A stretch of DNA of 64,000 nt from Tanypteryx hageni. Its lineage: Eukaryota; Arthropoda; Insecta; Odonata; Petaluridae. Shown piece by piece: positions 1 to 12,100 of this stretch. Made by a program: the position numbers and the translations under genes. The number at the start of each line of letters is the position of its first letter. Within the stretch, counting starts at the first letter, position 1. The notes below the pieces were generated by a model, which saw nothing but the letters and a program-made list of their open reading frames with translations, ran no database searches and was not told the origin of the DNA. Location: contig CM054116.1 of NCBI GenBank assembly GCA_028673005.1, positions 98,062,207 through 98,126,206 of the forward strand, written 5' to 3'.

Positions 1-3000
1 GAATGAGCGTCTCTATAAAACGAAACCGATCGTTCTGGAGAAATAGGTCCATATTTTAGAAAGATTTATTAATTTTGCAATTGATTGTGTCAAAGTTAGA
101 GCAAAATAATATTTAATATTTTTAATTCAGTGATATTACTACTTATTCTCACCAATAAAAAGCTTGAATTTTAACGTTACACAGTTTCATAGTTGGCAAA
201 TTTTATTCGAAGGTGACGGTTGGAATTTCAAATAATTTTAATCATATGTGGGACGAGGTTTAGTATTGGGGCCCCAATTTTAGAGTGTGTCATAAGTCAC
301 GTTCTAATTTTGTGCCACGGTCTCCAATACTAAAAAATATGAAGATAATATATTTAGGAAACCTTCACGTATGAACGTACTTGCTCTCGGCTCATCCCGG
401 CGGCCATGTAGGTTTTGCAAAAATAAGTAGTAATTGAATTCGATACTCTTAGGCTCCATCAGTTAATGAAAATTTTCGTAAATTTACTTAAAAACTTTAA
501 GATATTGTTTAAATTCTTTGAAAATCTAAAATAATTTAATGTATTCTTTAAAAGTATTATTAATAAGTTATTTTATAGTAGCAATTGACTTAAAGGAATG
601 GAAATTATAAGATAGTCTTTCATAAAAATTTGTGTCAAATTGTTTTAAGCACATGATCTGGATGGCTCAAAGTTTATGATTCACCATGCAAGTTTCTAAT
701 AGGCGAATATTGTGAAGTCACATGCGCAGCTGTCCTCGTATAAAAAATTAAACGAAATTGAAAAGAGACTTTTTAACTTTTAACCTTGTCTTCCTGCCTA
801 TGGCCGTTCGGGGGACAGAATTTCATTCACAATATGTTCTATCCGCCATTTTTGAGTTGGCTGCCGGCTCACTTCACCGCTGTTGTCGATGAGACGACTC
901 ACTCCGCTCCACTAATTCCTTCGACAATTTTTCATCAAGTAAAGTAAGCCACGCCTATTATTGTTCGTGTCCAAAATCTCCGCACTTCCTCCCTCGTCTT
1001 CTGCTTCCCTCCTCCTCCCGTTATCCCGGGTGACTCTCACGAGACTCGAGCAGCTCCGAGGGAGCGAATGATGTGACCCTAACACTATTAATGGGTTCCA
1101 TTATTAATAACCGCGGCCCCTCCACGTATTTCTCCTTCCACTCTCCCTCCATCTTCCTCCTTCTACCTCCCTCTGCCTCCTTCTATCTCCCTCTACTTTC
1201 CTCTACCTCTCTCGGGCGAAGTGGCTTTAATCTGCGCCACACAAACGAGTCACGTCCACCACCGTCTTCCAACACGCGGGGAGCAGAGGGAATTTTCGGA
1301 ACAATCTTGCCAATTAAAACGTGATGGAAGAACTTCGGATCCTTTCAGTCCCTCCCTCTTCTCCTCCCCCACCCCCAAAAACCCCTGCCACGCTAAATAT
1401 TCCGCATACCTTGGGTCTCGTCCCAACCGGTGACATTTTTCCCGCTCCTTCTGAATATCGGTTTCCGTCGTTTCGACCTCCTTCGTGAAAATTTTTTCAT
1501 CTTTGCGACGACGGGACAATTTCTTACTTCGATATATTAAACCTTCGCAACTCGAGACTTTCCATTAATTTTCTCGAAAAACCTTGCTGTAACCTACCTC
1601 TTTAAACGAAACCGTTCTGCTTCACCATAAGAGGTGAGGCCTTTGTCCTCTCTTTCTCTCGCTTTTCTTAGCGTCAAACCCACTCTTCTTGCGAGATATC
1701 TTCATCCGTTTTGAGCTTTCAGATAAGAAAAGGGGCACAGAAATGCATTGGAAGGGAGAGCTTCCGCAAATCTCTTCTTTCCGACGATCCCCCTTGGTTC
1801 CGCCTCACCCCATTCGCTCCTCTCACCCACTTTTCGCCCACGACAAAATTCCTCTTACTCCCCTTAAGCCTTCCTCTCTCTCTGCTACTTATCCTTCCGT
1901 CACTTCCCAAGAGTCTTACCTCTCCTCCTCCAGCCAACTCCCTCCACCACGTGAGAGACTCCAGCTATTTCAGGAACACACCGCATCCATTTCACCCCAC
2001 TGGTTCTACCTGCCTCCCTCTTCTCCTTCATTCTACCCCCTACATTTCCCTCTCTCCGTCTCATCCTTTCGTCGTATATTCTTTCCCCCATTCTCCGACT
2101 TTTCTAACTACTCCCTCTCTCTCCCCCTCTCCCGACTCATCCACCTATCCACCGCGCGATGAATATCTCCAGCGTGCCATCATTTCCTCAGGGATCCGCC
2201 GAGGGATATTCCTCCTATTCCCATCTCCATCGGTGAACATTAAAATGCGTTCTTCCACTTTGGATTGAGAGATTGCCAAACGCAGTTTTGGGGGAACAAA
2301 AATTGTCGTTCACGGGAGGGTTCTCTAAAAGTCTCGCCAACACTCGCTCTCTCTCTTTCTCTCTTTGAGAAAGAACCTCGAGTGAAGCCGATTTTTTTTT
2401 AAGAGTCGAAGAATGTTTCGTCTCCTGGAAGAAGAGGAGCTCCCTCTTTTCGCTCCGCTTTAAAAGTTTATCTCCGGCTTGAGAGACGGCAAAATAAACA
2501 ATTTTGAAAACCGCTTCGACCACAAATATACACGGTGGTGAAAGTGTGTAATCTTTCTTTCAGTACGCTGCGGGTATAGGATGACTCTCTTTTCTCCCCG
2601 AGGAATGTGATTGAACGATACATGCGATTGCTACACTTTTCTATTGCTCCATCCGCTTAAGGAAAACACGTCTTTCAGTCGAGTTGATGTTTACGACGCC
2701 GGGATACATTAATTTAGACCGGGCCATCATCCGATTTACAAATTCCGTCGAAACTTGATATATATACACACACGAACACACGCGAGAGGAAGGACGAAAG
2801 AGGTCAAGGATGAGTCACTGGAAGAAAAAGAGGCGTAAAAACCTTTCAGTAGTTTATCGGACGGAATGCCGAATTTTAACGGTTACGTGTGCGATGACAC
2901 ATTTTCATAATAGATACATCTCGGCGGTCTAAAAGAGTGTGTTTCCACATGGATATGGCCTCTTATGTCGAGAGTGACTCCTTTAAGTCCCCTTGCAAGG

Positions 3001-5937
3001 GTTTTCTACCCGTTCCATTTTGCCCCCTTCTTTTCCCCCTTCCAAAACTTCTCCTTTCCAGCTCCGCATCGCCTCCGCACATCCTTCCATCCTCCTTCCC
3101 TTCCTTCCTCCGTCTCTCTCCCTTCCTCAGTCTTCCCCCTCCATCTCCAACACTCCGCGGGGCGTATCTTAAAATAGTCCGCGAGGAATCATCGCACCTG
3201 CCCTTCTTCATTTTTCCCGTCTAATGGTTAAACCTAGTCACGGGAGCCAATCCAGGAGGCCACCGCCCACTTCGACCATAGTATCCGACAAAACCTTTCT
3301 GAAAAACACGGACTCTAAGGAGAGAGAACACTCGCCCTATGCCATCCCTCTCTTTCGCCTCGAGTATCTTTACCAACTGATAGCATTATTTTGACTTCGC
3401 GGATACTCCATCCCATTCCATCCCATTCCGGCGCATTCGAGGAGGATGCACAGAATTAGCACGGGATTGGAACCGAAAAACCCTCTCTCGCGTTTATCAT
3501 CTCGAGTGAGAGAGGATGGGAGGGATAGATAATACGCCTTCCACTTTTCCGCCTGGCGTCTTAGCACTCTGGAAAAAAGTGTTCCTGAAATCGCGAAAAA
3601 ACGACACCTGCGGTGCCTTCCCCATCTGCCGCCTCCCTTGTGGCGCCCCAAACATTCTCCCCTATCATCCCACGAGACTCCTTTCCCTACCCACGTCTCA
3701 CACTCTTTCTTTCTCTCAGAACTAACCAACCATTTCTTTCGTAACTCTAGATCCTAGAGTTTCATCGAGCTTTGATGTCTTGATATTTTTTGCCACTCGG
3801 CTAGTGTTATGATATTCTGCCAACCACCGCCGCGTTAGCATTCCGATCGCATCTTAATGAGTTAACCGGATTAGGTCGGCTTCGGTCTCCATAAAGGCTC
3901 TTTTTCGTTTCAATTTTCAAGCCGCCGCGAATTATTATTTTTTGGGATCCAGAGAAGATGTTAAAGGCGAAAGATGGCCGCAAAGGAACACAGCCGCGTT
4001 CCAAGAACAACGTCGTAAAAGAATTACGAATCGATGAGGCCTAGTGCATCGCCATACCGCTTTTCGCCATTTTCTCGGAAAAGCAAGGAAACGCTAAAAA
4101 TACTCGGAAACCATCACGCGCAAAGACAGCGTTCAAACCGACAAGTCTTTCAAAATTCCTGTTCTATGATCGATTCCTTCGCCGCGGAACTGACTTCAGA
4201 CATCTGATGATGAGGCATCTTTTCACACATCCCTCACGGGTATTTTTGAATTACGTTTGGATTATACCCAAAGGGCATGCTGTTGCTACTCAGCAGAATT
4301 CGGAATCGAACCCACAATGCGGCAAAGAGAAGCAACAGAAACGACGATGAAAAGATTCTGGTGGAGAGAGGAAAAGATAGCAAGAGAGAGAGGTGGGGCC
4401 TTTGCGACCCCGGCTGCACATATCTCCCTCCTCCTTCTCCTCCACGATGCGAACGCAGGAAGAGGAGCAGGGCGGGGTCGAGAGGTGGAGAAACCAAACC
4501 AACCAGAGACTTGCAGTTTACTTTGTCCGGTGGATACGCTAGGGCGGCTTCGCTTTTTTCTTAAAAGGGTTTTTCCTCCTTCCCTCACTCCCTCCGTCAT
4601 GTAACCTCGCCTCCTCCTCCTCTTTCCATCCCTCCGCGTCTGCCCTGCCCCATTCCACCTCTCCTCTCGCGATGAATCGAGTCCGGAAATATTCTCAGTG
4701 GCCCAAAAATATGAACGCGCGTGGGGAAAACGGGAGGGGAAGGAGGAGGGAAAAAACGAAAAGTAAGGGGAAGCTGAGATTGGGTGTGGAAGGGTTGAGA
4801 GGTGGGAGGAGGAGGAAGGGAGGAGGGAGACAGCGTGGAGAGATGGGAGAGAAGGGAGGAGGAGAGAAAAGGCGGGCTCTGTTGCTGAGAGAAGAGATAT
4901 CTCTTCCCCAAAAAGAGAGGAATAAGGAATTGGTGCAAGAAGTCCTCCCCTTTCAAAAATTCCTCCGCCTCTCTCTCTCCCTCTCCCTCCGTCTCCTTTC
5001 TGTCCTTTATCCGTCTCTACACCTCTCCTTAACTTTCCCTACATTTCTCTCTTCTCACCCTCGTTGCGTCTTAACATTCTGGATAAGTTCCCTCTTTCAA
5101 CGTTACAACGTACCCTCGCCCGAATCGTTAAATGCGTCGTTGAATGGCGCTCATTCGCGAATAATTTTAATGGGTGGGTTATTTAATAACGGGGGGACAT
5201 GTTTATTTCCCATATTTGTGGTGAGTAAACGATTACTCTTAGACTTCATCGCCAATTCTGTCAAGTGAGTCAGTTCAAAAAGATCCAATATATGATCGAA
5301 GAATTTATTTTCAACCGTTTAGTCCCTAGAATTCGAATTAACTCACGCAATCTATCCGCACTCTTCTTATGTTTTCTTATATTTTCCATAAATTATTCCT
5401 CTATTTAAACGCTTAAGATCAATTTCGAAATTTCTTATAACTACATCATTTACACCCTTTTTGAAAATTTAAGGGCACTTTTAGAAAGATACGTTTCGAT
5501 TCGGGAGCGATTCGACCGATTCATTTGGTATCGCGCTTTACGTTGGCGGACGAGATATTCCCTTCTCCAGAGTTTTTTTATCTTCTTACTGGGATACATC
5601 AAATTAAAAAAAAAATAACTCCCCATCAACGAAACGTCTTCTCCTTCTAACCTCCGTCCTCTATTTCTCATCGCCACCTCCGTTTCCGGGATTCTAGGCT
5701 CGTGATGGCTCCCGGATCTTTCGGGGGTCTTCCAGGTTCCTAGAATGGGTGAGTGGGCGGACACAAGGGAATGGGAGCGAAGAAGAAATTCTATGGGAGG
5801 AGGGAACCAGGGTGGGGGGAGACAAGAGACTGGAGGAAGGGGAGGGGGAGAGAGAGAAAGAGAGGAAGGGTGGAGAAAGGGAGGGGAAGGGTGGCAATGG
5901 GTGGGATTCTGAGGAAGGGGCGGGTCGCCACGACCCC

Positions 5938-6128
5938 GGTTATAAGCGGGTGCTAGTTGTTCGCCGAGAGGCACTCGTTGTTGGTGGTGGTATTGGTGCT
6001 GTGGTGTAGGTGCGTGAGTGCGTGGGTGTCTGTGTGTGTGTGTTAGACTCGTGCTGTCCAAATAAGGGTTCCGAGGAAGACGGGGCGCCATGGGTTCTCT
6101 AACCGTAGACCCCATCCTGCTTTTGGAG
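5938..6128 (+). promoter_or_regulatory. Candidate internal promoter and short first coding exon
   Basis: A TATA-like motif (GGTTATAAGCGG, TATAAG at 5941) sits in a CpG-rich block. About 150 bp downstream is an ATG at 6090 in a strong initiation context (GCGCCATGG). Its 13-codon open frame, MGSLTVDPILLLE, runs to a GT donor after GAG at 6129 (GAG|GTACGG). It ends in phase 0, as required to join the Mhc exon at 8994. In Drosophila an internal Mhc promoter makes a motor-less myosin rod protein with a unique N-terminus. The parallel is inference, and there is no direct evidence of transcription. Confidence 0.3.
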
Positions 6129-8472
6129 GTACGGCGAAGACGCCACCAACCGTCTCACCGTTAAAGATTCGAACGCCGCAGGTGGACACCCGGGGAAACT
6201 CACGGATATGAATATGATCCACGGATCTCTAATGGATAAATAAGATAATGGCTCGTGATTGCTCTAGGACGGTGGTCTTAAATTCGCCGGTGAATCTGTA
6301 AAAATGCCTAGGAGGAAATTTAAAAAAAATCTCTCGACCGCGAAGCAGTGAACTTTTTTATGCGTGCAAATGTTCCCGAGTGTAAAAAAAACGTGTTTTT
6401 CATTTTTTTGACCGAGCTGTGTTAATGCTTTTATAATTACTCGCGTCGAGTCGACAGCGAGGAGTCGTTGAGAATGTGGACGGCAACGACGGAAGGTTTT
6501 GGTGGATGGAACACGAAACCTCTTCTTAGGTGAAAGGTTTTATCATTTTGAATTGTAGAGAAATGTAGTCATCCCTAAACATTTGGATCGTAACTGAGCA
6601 TGAAAAAATAAATATTTTCAGTGTCGCTTCCATTTTTTGGCGTGGGTCGACAGAAAACAGCACTAAAATTATGCGTGCAAGCTCGTAAATCTTCTTAAGC
6701 GTTCATTTGGTGGTAATTTTGGCTGCTAGCTTGAAGGACCATTAATCTTATTTTATAGTTTTGAGCTTTTGGAAAGTTTCTTAAAAATCTCGTCATTGCT
6801 CATGCTGCACGTTAAAAAAATGCTCTGCTTGTTTAAAACGTTTCAGTAGAAGGCGCTTGAAGCAACATTTTGTATCGTTCATGCAAAGATGTTTACGCGA
6901 TTCATTTTTTTTATTGAAATTTAGGTGAAATATTGGATCTAAAAAAATCTCCTCCAGAAGCGCTTCTCTTGGCATCTTATTTCTATTTAAAGATATCAAT
7001 GTATCACATTCTAAACTTAGATCTCGCGGGCGCGATTATAAGCGGTTGTAATATTACCAGAATGAAAGCATTTTCCGGTCATTTGGAAATGTTTTCGTGC
7101 GACGCAAAAGGACCACATCGATCGAAGGCGTTTTAAAAAATTTTCACGGCTACGTTCAACACATTGCCGCTTTGTATTTTTAGCTCCTTCCTCAATTCTA
7201 GCTTTTGGAGCGCGAGCTTTAACGTCTAAAAATCTCGTGTGTTAGGCGTTGGAAGCCTTTTCCCTTCTTAAACGTCGGCTAACCGCCGCTAAAGCCTTCT
7301 AGTGGCCATTACGGTCGCCACAAAGGGTTACGATTCCATTAAATTGCGTTGTTTTTTTACGAGAGGCGCGTTACGAACAAAGCCGTGCTTGATAAAACCT
7401 TTGCGTTCATTAATTCAAATTAAATATAAATAGTCATTTATTGTAAATTTCCACTGGGTGCGAATTTATTTGGCCGGTTTCGCCTGTTACAGACCTGATC
7501 GAAAGACCGATCGAATAAATTCGTGCCTATTGTAAATTTAAAATAATTGTCTTTATTCATATTACGGAATCTTTCCACAAAGTAGTGTCTCCCAAAGTGG
7601 AATTTTTAATTCAAATTACAACTGATAATTTTGTATTACGCATCTGTACAGATATGACTCAAGGATTAATTATTTAGCGATATTCTCAAAGTTATATTTT
7701 TATGTTTTTTTGCGAAAAGCTCCTAGGAACTCACTTTCATTAGCTTTGTTAAATAAAGCAAAAATAGTCCGTGTTTTGTTGTTTTTATGACTGTGACGAG
7801 GAGCTCCAGTTCGTGGACGCTAGTAATTAAATATCCATTAGTCCGCACCAAAAAAAAGAAATAGCCGCAGAGAAAAAAAACATTGGAAACGACTAGGAAA
7901 ACAAATTCCGGAGATGTTTAACTATTAAATGTCGGATGAAGAGAGGGTACTGAGAGCCAAGCAACCCTATACCGGCGCCTTCGCTGGAATGCGTGTCAGG
8001 GTGCACCAGCGGCGCCGCCTCCGTGTCTCCCCCTCCCCCTCTTCCGCCACTGCAGATTTCACCGCTCAGTTACTTGTAAGGAGGTGAAAAAAGACACACG
8101 ATGCCTTTCCCCCATCCTCCTCCTCCTCCCTTTCTCCTTTCAGCTCTTTTCCCTCTCCTCGCTGGGACATGTGGTGTAAGGGGGAGGAGGGGAAGGTAGG
8201 GGCGATATCCGGATGGTATGGGGGCCGAAAGGCGGCTGCCAGGAATAGTTCGCGAGTGTCGAAGGTCTCCCTCCTTCCCCCCAAAAAGGTGGAGGCAGAG
8301 AGGGCGCGGGCGGGGTGAGGGGGCGAGGTAGGGAGGTGGTGGGAGGTGGAGAGGAGGTGGGAGAGGCGTGGAGGAGGGTGGAATGGTGTCCCTGGAGAGC
8401 GCGGTGTCTTAGAGGTGACTTATAGGAGGGGGCGGGGAGACGGGCGCCATTGGAGCGCGAGACAGCGGCGGA

Positions 8473-8482
8473 TTAAAAATAA
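8473..8482 (+). promoter_or_regulatory. MEF2-like motif upstream of Mhc rod exons
   Basis: TTAAAAATAA fits the MEF2 consensus YTAWWWWTAR. It lies at the edge of the CpG and purine-rich block about 510 bp before the first Mhc exon in the window. MEF2 controls muscle structural genes in insects. A single ten-base site in AT-rich DNA can occur by chance. Confidence 0.25.
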
Positions 8483-8993
8483 ATGGATTCATCTTTAAGG
8501 AATGATCCAGATAAAGTGAACCCGAATCGAAACTTAATCCGAATTTATCTCCCTAAGCCGCTGCATTTACTCGAGGGATTTTCCATGCCGGACGACATTT
8601 ACGATGGAAGTCTCTATAAAAATTAATGAAATGTTTCAAAGATTGGACGAAACGGATTTCCATAAACGAAAGTACATCATGTAACTGATATAAATAAGTT
8701 TCTCTGTCGTCCGCTTTCTAAATTTTATTTCGGAACAACCCATTAAACTTGCGAGTGGAACGTTAAAGATGAGGTAACCAATTTTGTAGCTGCGATCAGA
8801 AATGTTGATTTTGTTAAATACTTTTCTCTCGCTAGGTTGTAGTAGTCGCTTTGGCCACCTTACCGCTCGAAGTTTTTTGAATTAGTAACGAAATTCGCAT
8901 TGATTAATTTTGACGAGATACGTAATACCTTAACCAGATAGTATTTGTTTTGACCGGGAAGTCTCTCAACCGATATTTGCTTTAATCCTAAAG

Positions 8994-9122
8994 GACACCC
9001 AAGAGCGTCTCCAGCAGGAAGAGGATGCCCGCAACCAACTGTTCCAGGGCAAGAAGAAGTTGGAGCAGGAGATCGCTGGTCTCAAGAAGGACATTGAGGA
9101 CCTCGAACTAGCCGTCCAGAAG
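8994..9122 (+). CDS. Mhc: Mhc rod exon 1 of window (S2 region)
   Basis: This exon encodes 43 residues from DTQERL to LELAVQK, matching the S2 part of insect muscle myosin. The acceptor is AG at 8992-8993 after a weak pyrimidine tract, and the donor is GTGAGA at 9123. It is phase 0 at both ends. The residues expected just upstream in Drosophila (ending NQLR) are not encoded immediately before it, which supports a splice acceptor here rather than a longer exon. The preceding exon was not found in 1-8993. Confidence 0.9.
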
Positions 9123-12100
9123 GTGAGAGATTGTACAAAAACACATGTCGGACCCCCATAAAAAACCTCATTCAGCCCCTCTGAAAAAAATCAAAAGAAA
9201 AAATTCGATTAATAACCTAGACAAAGTTAATCGATTAGGGAATGAACTAAATGCCAAAAATGGCTATTTTGTTATGTTCTTGAAGAAATAGCTCTAGAAA
9301 AATACTTTAACTCTAAAACTTGGACTTAAGTTGTCACAATAATATATATATATATATATAATACATCATTTTAAATGATGGACATTACAAAAATTTCATC
9401 TTGAAATCCCTTATTGAAAATAACAAAGCAATGCCCTATAATATGTGATAGCAGTTTTCCTGAAACGTTCGTCAATTCACAATTGGCCTCCCTCTTACCG
9501 ATTACAGTCCGAGCAGGACAAGGCCACCAAGGACCACCAGATCAGGAACCTCAACGACGAGATCGCCCACCAGGATGAGCTTATCAACAAGCTCAACAAG
9601 GAGAAGAAGATGCAGGGCGAGAGCAGCCAGAAGACCTCTGAGGAGCTCCAGGTAAGGAATCGTGAAATATTATTTTTATTTAAATTTTAAATAAAATTTA
9701 CAAACTCATGAACATCAATTGATGAAATGATTGACGAAATATTTTCTAATCAGATCGAAATTTTCTTTATATTTAATGGATAATTTGACTGTTCTTATAT
9801 AGGCTGCTGAGGACAAGGTCAACCACTTGAACAAGGTGAAGGCCAAACTCGAGCAGACCCTGGATGAACTCGAGGACTCTCTGGAGCGCGAGAAGAAACT
9901 GCGGTAAGGACGCTTCCCTTAACACTTAAGTCAAGCCCTTTTGTAGTATTTGATTTTTTTCTCATTGAAAATAATTCAGGTTCAGGTGATGTTTATTGGG
10001 ACGCAAACTCCTAAGTAAATATCGTCCAATCACTACCGCCTGTCTCTAAGATTTTGCATTTAGTGCATGCGAATTATCACGGGAATAACTTCCTATTTCG
10101 AGATAATATTCACCTTAATCATCGAAAAGTAATTGAAAGTTCTCTTGATTACGGTTTCTTTTATATTTTTCCTATGCAGCGGAGACGTTGAGAAGTCCAG
10201 GAGGAAGGTTGAGGGCGACCTGAAGCTCACCCAGGAAGCCGTTGCTGATCTCGAGCGCAACAAGAAGGAACTCGAACAGACCATCCAGCGCAAGGACAAG
10301 GAAATTTCTTCCCTTGCCGCCAAGTTGGAAGATGAACAATCCGTGGTGACCAAGAACCAGAAGCAGATCAAGGAGCTGCAGGCTCGCATTGAAGAGCTCG
10401 AGGAAGAGGTCGAGGCTGAGCGCCAGGCCCGCGCTAAGGTGAGAACCCTATCGACCCATCGATATTCACATCCTCCTTTCACCTGAATGCATTTTCATTG
10501 GATTTCAACTTAAACATTTCAATTTTCATTAAGATAGCATTCATAACGTTCTTGTTATTGGCACGGAAGTTGTCATAATGTACAATCGATTCCTTTCGAT
10601 CGATAATAAGCCTAATCTAGCTGAATTAGCGCCCCTTGCCTCTCCATTCATCGGAAAAATTGCATCGCTTTACCTCCGGTTCTCGCATTTGTCTCTCGCA
10701 GGCTGAAAAGCAGCGCTCCGACCTCGCCCGAGAACTCGAAGAGTTGGGCGAGCGTCTGGAAGAGGCCGGTGGCGCCACCTCCGCCCAGATCGAGCTCAAC
10801 AAGAAGCGAGAGGCAGAACTGAGCAAGCTTCGCAGGGACTTGGAAGAGGCCAACATCCAGCACGAGTCCACCCTTGCTACCCTCCGCAAGAAGCACAACG
10901 ATGCTGTGGCTGAGATGGGAGAGCAGATCGACCAGCTCAACAAGCTCAAGGCCAAGTGAGGGTCAAACCATGAACACGACACACACGCACGCACGCACAC
11001 TCGGCTGAATAGATCGAGTTTCTACCGTTATCGATAACTTCTTCTAAGAGGAAGATGGGGCTTCCTCTCCGCGAGAATCAACGGAAAAAATGGGATTCAT
11101 GAATCGAAATGAAATTCTGCATAGGCGCGTTCTCATTATTCATCATGTGCTATTATTTTGAAACTCCGAGAAAAATGTCTTGCTTTCATTCGGCATCTCG
11201 ATTTCCTTTTCATTATGGAATTAGTGAATGATTTATTGGAGAATATTTTACTAACGTTAATTTTTCGAATATTCTATGTAATTTACATTAGGTGATCGGT
11301 TTGTATCTAATAACATGTTTAATTTTTCATTAAAACATATTCTGGTATATAACTCCATATTTAGCTTCAAGTTTTCATCAATCGCCAGTCTATTTTTTAA
11401 CCTAATTATCAGTATAACAGTAATGCAAAAATCTTCAAAGTAATTTGAATCGAAATTTGGTAATGAGATTGGCTAAAAGTACTGATTCAATATTAATGAA
11501 AGAAAATCATAATAGCTTATTTTCCCCGGATAGCAAAGCGAAGTTTTTAGTCGGCCATACCTAACAAAAAATATTACATTCAGGTTCATTAGTCTTTGCA
11601 TCTACCATCCAATCAATCATATCTCTTCCTTAAATACTTAAGAGTTATTTTTATTGATTAATTTTATGCTTTTATTTCAGAGTATTATTCTCATAATTTT
11701 GGTTTCATTTCGAATTCCCTCTTCATTTTTACTAGTTTGTCAATTTCAGAGGAACAGAGAATCTAAGTTGAAGTTATCGGTCGAAACTAAATTATAGCGA
11801 TCCAAGATTTTTGAGATCGTTCAGTTAACAGGAGGAAATTGTTTCCCCATGATCTTATAATTACTGAACTTATTTTGATTTGATTTGTTAATCAGAACGA
11901 AATTTCGAAGCTGAAACTATTCCCGCACGCTGTTCAACTCGTGCTTGCGGGAATATTCCAAACGATAGGCAGACCAAGAGGCAGAAGGAAGGAAAGACTC
12001 TCCCGAACAACCGATCATCCACGTTTCCTCTTTCGCCCATCTCCATCCTTTTATCAGCCTTTTTCCTTCCACTTCATCTTATCAAACTCATCCTAATATC

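Larger units (their letters stand above)
1..8993. other. Non-coding DNA upstream of first recognised Mhc exon (probable long intron)
   Basis: No myosin-like peptide was found on either strand here. The open frames in about 960-5270 arise from CT-rich or GA-rich low-complexity tracts and look fortuitous. The composition alternates: AT-rich 1-950, pyrimidine-rich 960-2110 and 3000-3720, purine-rich 4730-4870 and 5740-5930, CpG-rich 5640-6180, AT-rich 6200-7900, and CpG-rich then purine-rich 7960-8480. Because Mhc exons resume at 8994 on the same strand, the simplest reading is a long intron or intragenic regulatory region. Confidence 0.6.

Noticed and set aside
259..336. Inverted pair TTTAGTATTGG / CCAATACTAAA
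   Set aside because: Only 11 bp, with no target duplication. Too weak to call an element.
1689..2268. Overlapping long frames rich in Ser, Pro and Leu (1689-2162 and 1711-2268)
   Set aside because: They follow from CT-rich low-complexity DNA, overlap in several frames and contain no domain or splice logic.
4672..5268. 198-codon frame on the + strand
   Set aside because: It is driven by a GA-rich then CT-rich tract (Arg/Gly/Glu then Ser/Leu) with no recognisable family.
5450..6115. 221-codon frame on the minus strand
   Set aside because: It is Pro/Ser-rich, from a CT-rich tract opposite the promoter-like block, with no domain. The + strand ATG at 6090 is the more plausible signal.
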